Shown: piece by piece, positions 52,665 through 61,772 of the stretch
Numbering within the stretch: position 1 is the stretch's first letter
How the letters are laid out: each line of letters begins with the position of its first letter
NCBI RefSeq assembly: GCF_000702945.1
Contig: NZ_JNLE01000003.1
Location: 62,001-126,000, forward strand
Origin: Clostridium sp. KNHs205
GTDB taxonomy: Bacteria > Bacillota > Clostridia > Lachnospirales > Lachnospiraceae
DNA length: 64,000 bases
Direction: 5' to 3'
The notes under the pieces: generated by a model
Told to the model about the DNA's origin: nothing
Database searches by the model: none
What the model saw: only the letters and a program-made list of their open reading frames with translations
Translations under genes and position numbers: made by a program

Positions 52665-52730
52665 TCTCCCTCGTAGTAGAGGGAGAAAAAAATTCAATAA
52701 CACTCAACATTGAATAATCAACATTTAGTA
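52665..52730 (+). promoter_or_regulatory. Hairpin plus second PadR-type operator before the ATPase gene
   Basis: The hairpin TCTCCCTC/GAGGGAGA (52665-52686) follows the PadR stop, with an A-run rather than a T-run behind it. ACTCAACATTGAAT (52702-52715) and ATCAACATTTAGTA (52717-52730) resemble the upstream operator ACTCAACGTTGAGT. Confidence 0.6.
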
Positions 52731-52746
52731 TATGGAGGTATAAAAG

Positions 52747-53460
52747 ATGATTTTAATGGAAGCAAAAGACATACGTAAGCAATACCATAACCGAGAAGTA
52801 GTAAAAGGAATTGATCTAGAAATTAATCAAGGTGAAATTCTGGCTCTGATTGGAACAAATGGAGCGGGAAAATCAACTACACTGGCAATGCTCTTAGGAA
52901 TATTACAGCCGGATGGCGGAACCATCACACGCTGGCGAGACGATTTCAGAGCGCATATGGGGGTTCAATTACAAGCTACCCCATTTTTTGAAGGATATAC
53001 TGCTGAAGAAAATCTGCGGCTGTTTGCAGCTCTGTATAAGATAAAGCTTACCAAGGAGCAGCTTCAGGAAAAACTGATAGAATGCAATTTATTGGAGGCA
53101 AGAAAAACCCTGGCCTCACGCCTGTCCGGCGGACAGCAAAAAAGACTTGCAATTGCTGTTACTACCCTGCACAATCCGGATTTTATAGTTCTTGACGAAC
53201 CGGCAGCCGGGCTTGACCCCAAGGCTCGCCAGGAAATTAGAAAGATGATTCAAAGATTGGCTGATAAAAAAGTAACTATTCTTTTTTCTTCCCATGATAT
53301 GGAGGAAGTGTCCCGTTTAGCTGACCGTATTCTTCTCATGCATGAGGGGCAAATCATTGCACAAGGTCAAGAGGCGAGTCTCCTTCAGCAATATCACTCT
53401 GAAAACCTGGAAAGTTTATATTTAGAATTAACCGACAACACACAAACAGGGAGGGAATAA
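52747..53460 (+). CDS. ABC transporter ATPase of the PadR operon
   Basis: A 237-residue ATPase: GTNGAGKSTTLAMLLG (Walker A), LSGGQQKRLAIA (signature) and FIVLDEPAAGLD (Walker B), followed by an SSHDMEEV H-loop. It has the compact build of drug/antibiotic-type ABC-2 exporters. It sits 86 bp after padR and 2 bp before the permease gene. ATG follows TGGAGG. Confidence 0.93.
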   Translation: MILMEAKDIRKQYHNREVVKGIDLEINQGEILALIGTNGAGKSTTLAMLLGILQPDGGTITRWRDDFRAHMGVQLQATPFFEGYTAEENLRLFAALYKIKLTKEQLQEKLIECNLLEARKTLASRLSGGQQKRLAIAVTTLHNPDFIVLDEPAAGLDPKARQEIRKMIQRLADKKVTILFSSHDMEEVSRLADRILLMHEGQIIAQGQEASLLQQYHSENLESLYLELTDNTQTGRE

Positions 53461-53462
53461 AA

Positions 53463-54182
53463 ATGAAAACAATCTTCAGTCTTACATTCAAAACAGCAAG
53501 CCGCGACCCCTTTTTACTGCTATGGTCTATTATACTGCCAATCGGAGGCGCAATTGGGTTAGGGATATTTATACAATCTCCGGAATACCCCCAACATATA
53601 TTAACCGGTATGATGGCTGTCAGTATCTTGTTTTACGCCTTTACCACCACCTCCTTTGCTATACTGACACAACGCCGGAGAGGTGTATATAATCTGCTTC
53701 GAGTAACGCCTCTGCCTCTCTGGAAATACATATGCAGTATTTCCGGTGCCTGGACGTTAACTTCCTTTCTATGTGCAATGCTGGTATTGCTGTCAGGAAT
53801 ATTAGTACTTGATCTAAAAGTTTCCCCACTAACGTTTCTCACATTGATTCCTACTCTTATACTTGCAACACTTAGCTATGTCTTCTTTAGTTTTTTTATA
53901 GCAAGTATGAGCCGGACAGAGAACAATGTAAGTATATTGACAAATATTATTACTCTGCCTCTTTTGCTCAGCAGCAGTGCTTTTTACTCCTTGAACAGCA
54001 CCCCTAAATTGATTAGAATCATTAACTGGTTCAATCCTTTTCAATGGTTTGTAAATAGTTTACGCAGTGCCTTTGACTTTACCTGGAACAGTTACCTATT
54101 CTATATGGGGTTACTACTTTTAACTGTACTTATTACACTGCTGCTGGCACTGAAAACCTTCCGCTATACGGATGTTTCATAA
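53463..54182 (+). CDS. ABC-2 type permease of the PadR operon
   Basis: A 239-residue permease with six predicted helices and the ABC-2 central segment ILTNIITLPLLLSSSAFYSLNSTPKLIRIINWFNPFQWFVNSLR. Its last four codons (GAT GTT TCA TAA) lie within the start of the 121-bp repeat at 54172-54292. Together with the ATPase it forms a multidrug or bacteriocin-type exporter. Confidence 0.9.
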   Translation: MKTIFSLTFKTASRDPFLLLWSIILPIGGAIGLGIFIQSPEYPQHILTGMMAVSILFYAFTTTSFAILTQRRRGVYNLLRVTPLPLWKYICSISGAWTLTSFLCAMLVLLSGILVLDLKVSPLTFLTLIPTLILATLSYVFFSFFIASMSRTENNVSILTNIITLPLLLSSSAFYSLNSTPKLIRIINWFNPFQWFVNSLRSAFDFTWNSYLFYMGLLLLTVLITLLLALKTFRYTDVS

Positions 54183-54292
54183 TTTATACCCATTGCATAT
54201 CGCAGGCTCGCCTGAGATACTGCCACAAATAATAAGGAGTGAAAGAATCCTGGCGTGACATCCTTTCAATTTATAATTTTCTTTCACTCTTA
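54172..54292 (-). repeat. 121-bp intergenic repeat, copy 2
   Basis: Ungapped match to 5005-5125, same orientation. It holds CAGGC/GCCTG and an 11-bp GAGTGAAAGAA/TTCTTTCACTC inverted repeat. On the minus strand it begins 8 nt after the MalG-like stop, mirroring copy 1, which follows the LplB-like stop. Here it also overlaps the end of the convergent ABC-2 permease gene. Confidence 0.85.
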
Positions 54293-54299
54293 ACCTCAC

Positions 54300-55142
54300 T
54301 TAGCCTTTTAAGCCGGTAGAGGCAACACCTTCCACAAAATATTTCTGCAGGCATAAGAATACGAGAATAACCGGTATCAGGGATACCACAGAACCCGCCA
54401 TAATAAGACCGTATTCAGCAGAATACTGCCCGATGAACATCCTAAGGCCCAGCTGAATTGTTTTCTTGGTCTCTGTTTTTAGATAAATCAAAGGCCCCAG
54501 GTAATCATTCCAGGTATTTACAAAGGTGAAAATAATCAGGGTTGATAAGGCAGGTTTAGACAGGGGCAGCATTATCCTGGCGTATATCCTGTACTCATTC
54601 ATTCCATCAATCCTTGCTGCTTCACAAAGATCATCGGGTATTCCTGCATAAAACTGTTTCATCATAAATACACCGAAGGCGGAGAAGGCCTGCAGGCAGA
54701 TCATTGCCAACAGCTTGTCATTTAACCCCATGGAACGCATCATAATAAACTGGGGTACCATGTATACCTGCCAAGGCATCGCAATGGTGGCAATATAGGC
54801 AAAGAACAGTACATTTTTATTCTTAAATTCCAATTTTGCAAAGGAATAGGCTGCGAAACTGGAAGTAAATAGTTGCAAAAAGGTAACAACAATGGTTAAC
54901 AGAACCGTATTCTGTACAAATTTAAGCAGTGGTATTTTGGTCCAGATTCTTATGTAATTATCCCACTTGGGGATTTCAGGTATCCATACAAAGGGATCCA
55001 TTACAAAGACTTCCCGGTTGGTCTTTATGGAGGCAGACAACATCCATAAAAACGGTACGATCATGATTGCGGTAATAATGAATAAAATGATATAGACCAT
55101 GGTTTTCTTGAATATATCATGTTTTCTTTTTGACTTATACAT
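54300..55142 (-). CDS. Carbohydrate ABC transporter permease, MalG type
   Basis: A 280-residue permease with six helices; the EAA loop is EAARIDGMNEYRIYARIMLPLSKP around residues 179-202, and the C-terminus CLQKYFVEGVASTGLKG is typical for this class. It is the last gene of the binding protein-MalF-MalG operon. No ATPase gene is linked. Confidence 0.93.
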   Translation of the reverse strand: MYKSKRKHDIFKKTMVYIILFIITAIMIVPFLWMLSASIKTNREVFVMDPFVWIPEIPKWDNYIRIWTKIPLLKFVQNTVLLTIVVTFLQLFTSSFAAYSFAKLEFKNKNVLFFAYIATIAMPWQVYMVPQFIMMRSMGLNDKLLAMICLQAFSAFGVFMMKQFYAGIPDDLCEAARIDGMNEYRIYARIMLPLSKPALSTLIIFTFVNTWNDYLGPLIYLKTETKKTIQLGLRMFIGQYSAEYGLIMAGSVVSLIPVILVFLCLQKYFVEGVASTGLKG

Positions 55143-55165
55143 AGCAGCTCCTCCTTCTCCTGTCT

Positions 55166-56215
55166 TTACGCATTCAACTTCTTCTCATATCTGAACTGAA
55201 TGACTGTAATAAGCAGTACCAATGCAAATAATACCATTGCTACAGCACTTGAATATCCCAGTTTCCAATAGTTGAAAGCATTTTGATAAATGTAGTAGAC
55301 AAGAACCGTTGCTGATGTACTTAACTTACCATCTCCGCCGCCGGCCAGCATAACTGCTATGTCGTATACCTTAAAGCAGTTAATCGTAAGCATAACTACA
55401 ACGAAAAAGGTAGTAGCCCGAAGCTGGGGCCAGGTAATAAAACGGAACTTCTGCCAGGTGTTGGCACCGTCCAGACCGCCTGCCTCATATAACTCCGCAG
55501 AAATTCCCTGAAGTCCTGCCAGATAGATGACCATATAATAACCCATGTACTTCCATACACTAAATAATATCAGGGTAAACAGTACCAGGCTTCCGCTGAA
55601 CCATTTAGGAAGCTCCTGCTGTGCTACTCCAAAAACAGTTAAGAGCAGATAGTTAACCGGCCCTTTTGAGGGGTGAAAAATCATTCCCCATACGGCAGTG
55701 ATTGCAACCAGAGAGGCTACATAGGGAAAGAAAGCCACCGTCCTGAACAGACCTCTTGCCCGGATCTTCTGATTCAATACCACTGCAAGTGCCAGAGAAG
55801 CCACCATGGTTAAAGGAACGGTTCCGATAACATAAATCAGAGTATTCTTAAGGGCTGCCAGAAAAAAGGTATCCGTAGCCAATGCCTTGAAATTATCCAA
55901 ACCTGCAAAGCTGATGGGATTACTGCCGTCCCAGTTGGTAAAAGCTAATATAAATGCCATTACAACGGGTATCAGAGTAAAGACCGCAAACCCGATAAAG
56001 TTCGGAGCAATAAAGGAGTAGGCAATCAGCTGTCTCTTGGTTTCCCTGCTTATTAACCGGTTGTTTTTAATTGTCGTAGCCTTTCTCTGAACACTGTCTC
56101 TTCTGGCAATCAGCTTCTGCTTCTGTCTGATATCCGTTTCTCCTTGAAGCTTCTGCATCAATTCTGCCGCTTCCGTTTCCAGCTTCTTTACCCTAGCCGC
56201 TTTTTTCTCATTCAT
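55166..56215 (-). CDS. Carbohydrate ABC transporter permease, MalF type, with charged N-terminal extension
   Basis: A 349-residue permease. Its six-helix core begins at about residue 66 (QLIAYSFIAPNFIGFAVF) and has the EAA loop LYEAGGLDGANTWQKFRFI. Ahead of it lies an unusual lysine/glutamate/arginine-rich stretch of about 60 residues that reads as an alpha-helical coiled coil (KKLETEAAELMQKLQ, KQKLIARRDSVQRKA). The start at ATG 56215 is the first in frame. It follows the binding-protein gene at 224 bp, a gap that holds a MITE-like element. Confidence 0.92.
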   Translation of the reverse strand: MNEKKAARVKKLETEAAELMQKLQGETDIRQKQKLIARRDSVQRKATTIKNNRLISRETKRQLIAYSFIAPNFIGFAVFTLIPVVMAFILAFTNWDGSNPISFAGLDNFKALATDTFFLAALKNTLIYVIGTVPLTMVASLALAVVLNQKIRARGLFRTVAFFPYVASLVAITAVWGMIFHPSKGPVNYLLLTVFGVAQQELPKWFSGSLVLFTLILFSVWKYMGYYMVIYLAGLQGISAELYEAGGLDGANTWQKFRFITWPQLRATTFFVVVMLTINCFKVYDIAVMLAGGGDGKLSTSATVLVYYIYQNAFNYWKLGYSSAVAMVLFALVLLITVIQFRYEKKLNA

Positions 56216-56256
56216 CGTTCTGTTTAAAAGCCTAAGAAGGCTTAACTCCTTTCCCT

Positions 56257-56360
56257 GAGAGTGTGTTTGAAAAATGCTTGTGCCATTTCATTTCCTGCTC
56301 TGAATGCCATTAGAAAAAAAGCCTGAACTTCGGTACAATTATTTTTCAAACACGCTCTAA
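56257..56360. repeat. MITE-like inverted-repeat element
   Basis: The terminal inverted repeats of about 28 bp start GAGAGTGTGTTTGAAAAATG on the left and, inverted, AGAGCGTGTTTGAAAAATAA on the right; both read on to TGTRCC. The core of about 48 bp has no ORF. It lies within the binding protein-MalF operon and resembles the element at 6203-6342. Confidence 0.7.
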
Positions 56361-56439
56361 CTTAAATAACTGCTTTATCCTATGGATAGTTCAGGGCTGG
56401 TAGATGCCAGCCCTGACTAGGTTTTCTATTAGAGAATGC

Positions 56440-57795
56440 TTATTTTCCCAAAACCTTACCAACTTCTTCATTCATTTTCGCAATACCTTCGTCTACAGTG
56501 ATTTCGCGATTCATAATAGATTTATGGTAAGTATCAAGTATGTCATTGATCTGAGAAACATTTTCTGCATAAGGTGCTTCCAGATACAGGTTGGATACAC
56601 TAAGGGCTTCCTTGCTGGCTTCATCTGCCGGGAATCCTTCAAGGCCAGCAATGATATCTGAAATCTCACTATTCATAAGTGCAGGGAAGTTACCGGTCTC
56701 AGCCATAACCTTAGCACCTTCCTCACCGGATACCCATTTTACAAAGTCAAAAGCTGCCCGTTTCTGATCGGATACGCTGGTTACTGCAAGGCCTGTGATA
56801 GTTCCAAGAGTAGAACCGGGTTCTACACCTTCTGCATGAGGGTATTTAACGAGACCCCAGTTGCCGCAGAGAGATGCATCATACTCACCGCTCTTGATAT
56901 TCGCTATTAAGGTGGATATGAACCAGGAACCCATATTCATCATGGCAACATCACCACCGGAAAAAGCTGCGGAATAATGAAGACCCTCCGCACTAAGATC
57001 AGCATAGTTTCTGGTTATCTGGTCATCCTCTTCTTTTAAGATCATTTCATAATAAGGTTTAAAGAAATCGTAATTACCGTCTAAGATAGAGTGTTTCCCG
57101 TCAAGTACGCCAAATAACTGAACCGCACTTCTCCAGGTATGGTAATGAGTTCCGTATATCTGTGAACCAAAGGTAGGATCAGCTACCTGTCTGGCAAGAG
57201 CATCATATTCTTCGAAGGTCATATCGTTGGTGGGATAGGAAATACCTGCTGCATCAAAGATATCTTTGTTATAATAAATTAACCAGAAATCATTTCTGAA
57301 TGGAAGTTCATAAAGGCTGTCATTTACTCTTACCTGGCTGTCAACACCGCCGTACTGGCTCAGATCAATACCTGCCTCGGAGATATAGCTGTCAAGAGGT
57401 TCCAGGGTATTCTTAGATACCAGAGTTGCATAGCCGGGCACATCTTTGATGGTAACTATATCGAAATCAGAGCCGCTTCCGGATAACTCGGTAGCCAGAA
57501 CCGTCATATAGTCGGTAGAGCCTAAGTCTGTCAGCTCAATGGTTACATTACTGTTGGCTGCTTCATAGGCATCCTTTAAAGCAGTCCAATAAGGTGTGAT
57601 ATCCTTATCCCAGATTGCCCATTTTAAGGTTATCGCTTCCCCTTCTGTTGTCGGTTCAGCAGTCGGAGTCTCTTCTGCGGGGGTGGTTGCAGCGGGACTG
57701 TTTGCCTCGGTCCCTGCATTTTTGGAGCTGCAGCCGGTAAAAAGTGCTGCAAGCATTGCCGTTGCCAGCAAAACAGATAATAGCTTTTTCTTCAT
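56440..57795 (-). CDS. Sugar ABC transporter substrate-binding lipoprotein
   Basis: A 451-residue extracellular solute-binding protein family 1 member. The lipoprotein signal MKKKLLSVLLATAMLAALFTGC places the lipid on Cys22, followed by a Thr/Pro/Glu-rich linker and the SBP core (WAIWDKDITPYWTALKDAYE, AISYPTNDMTFEEY). It is the first gene of the importer operon and divergent from the kinase gene, the standard layout for a sensor that reads the loaded binding protein. The ligand is unknown. Confidence 0.92.
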   Translation of the reverse strand: MKKKLLSVLLATAMLAALFTGCSSKNAGTEANSPAATTPAEETPTAEPTTEGEAITLKWAIWDKDITPYWTALKDAYEAANSNVTIELTDLGSTDYMTVLATELSGSGSDFDIVTIKDVPGYATLVSKNTLEPLDSYISEAGIDLSQYGGVDSQVRVNDSLYELPFRNDFWLIYYNKDIFDAAGISYPTNDMTFEEYDALARQVADPTFGSQIYGTHYHTWRSAVQLFGVLDGKHSILDGNYDFFKPYYEMILKEEDDQITRNYADLSAEGLHYSAAFSGGDVAMMNMGSWFISTLIANIKSGEYDASLCGNWGLVKYPHAEGVEPGSTLGTITGLAVTSVSDQKRAAFDFVKWVSGEEGAKVMAETGNFPALMNSEISDIIAGLEGFPADEASKEALSVSNLYLEAPYAENVSQINDILDTYHKSIMNREITVDEGIAKMNEEVGKVLGK

Positions 57796-58136
57796 AAAAT
57801 CATATCCTCCCTATACATTATAAATTTTCTATGTACTGTTCAAATAATCCCGGTACTGCCTTTGGTTGATTTTCCTTTATGTCCACAGTACTTTCGGATT
57901 ACCATATTTTTAGTATAAAGATATTTGTGATGGTTTTACATAGACAATTTCTATATTTCATTCATTATCCCTTTCTATCCTATAAATTGATTCTTCAAAA
58001 GATATACTTTCTTTGACTGTCATATATTATTTTCTTCACTTTTGCTTTTGCAGGGTTTCCTGAACTTTTTTAGCTTTTAAAGAAACTTTCCTTGTGCTAA
58101 AATACTTTCATAGTTACGGTTTTTGAGGGGGTTTTT
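57796..58136. other. Divergent intergenic region (importer operon / two-component system)
   Basis: AT-rich, no ORF recognised. It should hold divergent promoters: a TAAAAT -10-like box for the kinase gene near 58098, and a response-regulator binding site I could not define. The kinase ribosome site GAGGGGG lies just before ATG 58137. Confidence 0.4.
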
Positions 58137-59972
58137 ATGAAAAATACACTAACCAGGTCTTTTCATACCATTCGTGCTCGTATATTATTAAGTACGATTT
58201 CACTGATTGTTATAATAAGTACTGTTATAACCTCCATCAGTTATTTTGTGGTATCCTCAAACCTTCAGCAGAACCTGGTCCAGACCTCTGAAACCAAATT
58301 ATCCTTTCTCTGCTCTTCCATCGATTCTAATATAAACGGTATTAAGGGATTTATAAGATCCTGTCAGATCAGCAGTAAAATCAAGAATTTTGCGCTGGAA
58401 GCTCAGACTGAAAATAACAGCAGGAAGCGGGAAGCCCGTGACTTCGTAATGGAAACTTATACCTCAAACGCCTCTCTTCCTTCCCAGTTAATCCGTTTAG
58501 TTGTAATCGGCAAGTCCAGAAGTGATATTATTCAGGTAGTGGAATCACCTTATTCCACCATAACCGTGTCCGCAGACGCAATACTATCCCTGCCCTATTT
58601 TGAAACACTTCATGACAACCAGGGGGAAGTGTCAACAGGAATTATAATGGATCCCTTCTTTACCACCAAGCAGGTACCTATGATTCCATTTGTAAGCTCC
58701 ATCGGTCATCCATACAAAGCAGGTGAAATCGGTTATATTTTTACGGAAATGTCTCCTTCCGTTATTACGGCTCCCATTAAAAATTATCTGTCTGAAACAG
58801 ACAGTTATTTCTATTTTCGCATCGGCGACTACCGTTACCAGTACATAGATAATACTCTTGTTCCTTATGAGCACACCTTTGAAATTATAGAAGACCTGTC
58901 CTCCCTTGCGTTAAGCGGAGACACCAGCATTCAGAAGGTCCGGAATACAGACGGAACAGGTACTTCCATTCTTATCACCCGCCCACTGGACACAAAGGGC
59001 TGGTATGTAACAGAATGCCTGGATGAGACCCTGTTATCAAAGACCATCTTTCAGACCTTTTTTCTGATTGCCCTTATTGTAATTGCCGCTTCCAGCTTTA
59101 TTGGCATCATGCTTTCTTTATTTCTCTCCAAAACCGTTAATGTACCGGTTAAGAAGCTGAAAGCACGTATGAAGCAAATCGTAAACGGTAACTTTGAGAG
59201 AGATTCCTCCACAGAATGGGATCATGAGCTTGGAGATATCGGTAAAAATATCAATGACTTATCCGAGAATGTCCTGTCCTTAATGAATCAGAGAATTGAA
59301 GATGAAAGACAGAAAAAGGACTATGAATATAAAATGCTGCAAAGCCAGATTAACCCGCACTTCATATATAACACCCTTAATTCAATCAAATGGATGGCAA
59401 CAATACAGAATGCTCCGGGTATTGCAGAAATGACCACTTCCTTATCCCGTTTATTAAAAGATATCTCCAAAGGAACTACCAACCTGGTAGACTTAAAGCA
59501 TGAGCTCTCCCTGCTAGATGACTATTTTACCATACAGCAGTATCGGTACGGCGGTACCATAACCCTTCATTACACCATAGAGGAGGAAGAGCTGACCTCC
59601 TGCCGGATATTAAACTTTACACTTCAGCCAATTGTTGAGAATGCAATTTTTCACGGTATAGGACCAAAGGGAAGTGCCGGAACCATTGAAATACATATTT
59701 ACAAGGATGAAGATAGGGATATCCATATTGATGTAACCGATGACGGAGTGGGTATGGACCCTGAAGTGGCAGCCAGGCTCTTAGAAAATGAAATGCCTAC
59801 AGAGTCTTCTTTCTTCAAGGAGATTGGTATCAGTAATGTCCATAAAAGGCTGCAGTATCAGTTTGGTAATAAATATGGCTTGTCCGTATCCAGCAAACCC
59901 GGTGAATTTACTACGGTGTCCATACTGCTGCCCTTTCAGAAGAATGTTTCAGAAGCTGATGGGAGTTTATGA
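58137..59972 (+). CDS. YesM-family sensor histidine kinase
   Basis: A 611-residue membrane kinase. TM1 is at about 15-40, an extracellular sensor of about 255 residues follows, TM2 is at about 300-325, then HAMP and the His_kinase domain with QINPHFIYNTLNSIKWMA (phospho-acceptor His in the PHF motif), PIVENAIFHG (N box) and VTDDGVGMDP (G box). A perfect 13-bp stem-loop lies between its stop and the response-regulator gene. It is divergent from the binding protein-MalFG operon, its probable target. Confidence 0.93.
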   Translation: MKNTLTRSFHTIRARILLSTISLIVIISTVITSISYFVVSSNLQQNLVQTSETKLSFLCSSIDSNINGIKGFIRSCQISSKIKNFALEAQTENNSRKREARDFVMETYTSNASLPSQLIRLVVIGKSRSDIIQVVESPYSTITVSADAILSLPYFETLHDNQGEVSTGIIMDPFFTTKQVPMIPFVSSIGHPYKAGEIGYIFTEMSPSVITAPIKNYLSETDSYFYFRIGDYRYQYIDNTLVPYEHTFEIIEDLSSLALSGDTSIQKVRNTDGTGTSILITRPLDTKGWYVTECLDETLLSKTIFQTFFLIALIVIAASSFIGIMLSLFLSKTVNVPVKKLKARMKQIVNGNFERDSSTEWDHELGDIGKNINDLSENVLSLMNQRIEDERQKKDYEYKMLQSQINPHFIYNTLNSIKWMATIQNAPGIAEMTTSLSRLLKDISKGTTNLVDLKHELSLLDDYFTIQQYRYGGTITLHYTIEEEELTSCRILNFTLQPIVENAIFHGIGPKGSAGTIEIHIYKDEDRDIHIDVTDDGVGMDPEVAARLLENEMPTESSFFKEIGISNVHKRLQYQFGNKYGLSVSSKPGEFTTVSILLPFQKNVSEADGSL

Positions 59973-59976
59973 TTTA

Positions 59977-60005
59977 TGACTATCCATTCCTTGAATGGAT
60001 AGTCA
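59977..60005 (+). promoter_or_regulatory. Intercistronic stem-loop between kinase and regulator genes
   Basis: A perfect 13-bp stem TGACTATCCATTC/GAATGGATAGTCA with a 3-nt loop fills the gap between the stop codon (59972) and the next start (60021). It has no T-run, so it is not a classic terminator. It could set the ratio of the two proteins. Confidence 0.75.
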
Positions 60006-60020
60006 GGAAAAGAGGTTACC

Positions 60021-61631
60021 ATGTTTAATTTATTAATAGCAGATGATGAACCTTTAGTGCAGGCAGGCATCAAATCCATGCTTAACTGGGGGAATTATGA
60101 CATTAATATTATAGGGACTGCCATGAACGGCGGAGTGGCCTATGAGATGATTAAGGAGTATTCTCCGGAAATCGTTATTACTGATATCAAGATGCCGGTT
60201 ATGAGCGGACTGGAACTTGCCAAAAAATGCTGTGACGAGGGGTTGCAACTGCCGGTTTTTATAATACTTACTACTTATGAAGATTTTCATTATGTAAAAG
60301 AAGCCATTACTTACCAGGTAATAGATTATCTGGTTAAGTTGGAGCTTACAGCTGAGGTACTGGGAGAGTCTGTTAAAAGGGCAATCTCCAAAGTATCCGG
60401 CCTGAAAAATACAGCCCCCAGTACCGATACCTCCTTAAGCAGCCTTTATTTACTAAAGGAACAGTTCTTTACAAGGCTTATCCTAAACCTGTTTGAATCA
60501 GAACATCATGTAAAAACACAGGCTCAAAACCTTAACATTAACTTTGGTTACGAAGCTTTTACTGCCTGTTATGTTGAAATCTACAGCGATAAGTTAAATG
60601 AGATGTCTGCAGAAATGTGCCTTAACCTGTACACCAGCAGTCTGCAGATAGCACGTGAACTCATTGCCAAATATATTCCCTGCCATGTCCTTTCACTGGA
60701 TACCAAGCACTTCTCCATCCTTTTCTTCCTGGATAAAGAGAGGTTACAGGATTACAAGGCAGTTATCCGTAATGCAATAGAGCAGGTATCTGCTATGCTA
60801 TATAATTACTATAGCGTGACAATATATACAAGCGTGGGTGCAGCTGTTAATACACCTGCGCAGATTGCCACTTCCTTTCAGGATGCCAAACAGATATTTT
60901 TTCAGGTTAATGCAGAGCGTCCCCTACTATTTGTAGAAGATACCGCTTCTGATAAACCACTGAAAAATGTCTTTAATATGTCTTTGTTCAAAGAGGATAT
61001 TAGAAAAGCTTATGCAGAGTTTGACGAGAAAGCGCTTTATGACATCTTCACCTCCATTATGGAACTGTTTAAGAATCATTCAACCCATTATGTACAGGCT
61101 CTGGACGCAGCGGGAAATATCCTCTACCTGTCTCTTTCACTGCTTAATAACGGTGAAAAAATTGTATCAGAAATTTTCGAGTCAAGAAATAATGGTTATC
61201 GGTCACTTTACGAATTATCGAATGTTGATCAGATCTTAGAATGGTTATCAGTCTTTCGTGATGGGCTCTGTGAAAGCTTCAGCAAGCACAATAAAGATTA
61301 TAAGAATCATGTGGTTAGGGATGTTAAGAAATACATAAACGATCATGTAGAAGAAAAACTTACCCTTAATAAAGTCGCAGAACTCTATAATATCAGCCCT
61401 AATTACCTTAGTGTGCTTTTTTCAAAATACAATGATACAGGTTTTACCGATTATATCAATCAAAGCAAGATAGAAACAGCCAAACGGTTAATGACCGACA
61501 GTGATCTAAAGATATATGAAATATCCGACACCCTTGGATTTGAAAGTGCCTTTTATTTTAGCCGGGTGTTTAAGAAAGTAACCGGTACATCACCAAGAGA
61601 TTTTATGAATCAAATAAGATTCCGTTTATAG
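60021..61631 (+). CDS. YesN-family response regulator (REC + AraC HTH)
   Basis: A 536-residue regulator: receiver domain with ADDEP near residue 7, phospho-acceptor Asp55 in VITDIKMPVMSG and Lys108-region VKLELTAE; a long middle region; and an AraC-type DNA-binding domain at about 430-535 (LNKVAELYNISPNYLSVLFSK, IYEISDTLGFESAFYFSRVF). ATG 60021 follows AGAGG at 5 nt. It pairs with the kinase upstream and probably activates the divergent importer operon. Confidence 0.93.
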   Translation: MFNLLIADDEPLVQAGIKSMLNWGNYDINIIGTAMNGGVAYEMIKEYSPEIVITDIKMPVMSGLELAKKCCDEGLQLPVFIILTTYEDFHYVKEAITYQVIDYLVKLELTAEVLGESVKRAISKVSGLKNTAPSTDTSLSSLYLLKEQFFTRLILNLFESEHHVKTQAQNLNINFGYEAFTACYVEIYSDKLNEMSAEMCLNLYTSSLQIARELIAKYIPCHVLSLDTKHFSILFFLDKERLQDYKAVIRNAIEQVSAMLYNYYSVTIYTSVGAAVNTPAQIATSFQDAKQIFFQVNAERPLLFVEDTASDKPLKNVFNMSLFKEDIRKAYAEFDEKALYDIFTSIMELFKNHSTHYVQALDAAGNILYLSLSLLNNGEKIVSEIFESRNNGYRSLYELSNVDQILEWLSVFRDGLCESFSKHNKDYKNHVVRDVKKYINDHVEEKLTLNKVAELYNISPNYLSVLFSKYNDTGFTDYINQSKIETAKRLMTDSDLKIYEISDTLGFESAFYFSRVFKKVTGTSPRDFMNQIRFRL

Positions 61632-61772
61632 ATAATAGTATCACAATAATTTTTATTAAGTTATATATTCTCTTTTATCTTTTATGATACGAAATGACTA
61701 TAAATATTTAATTGTTTCCATACAAAATATGACATATAATTACTTGTGTATAAAAGAAAGAGGAGAAAAAAT

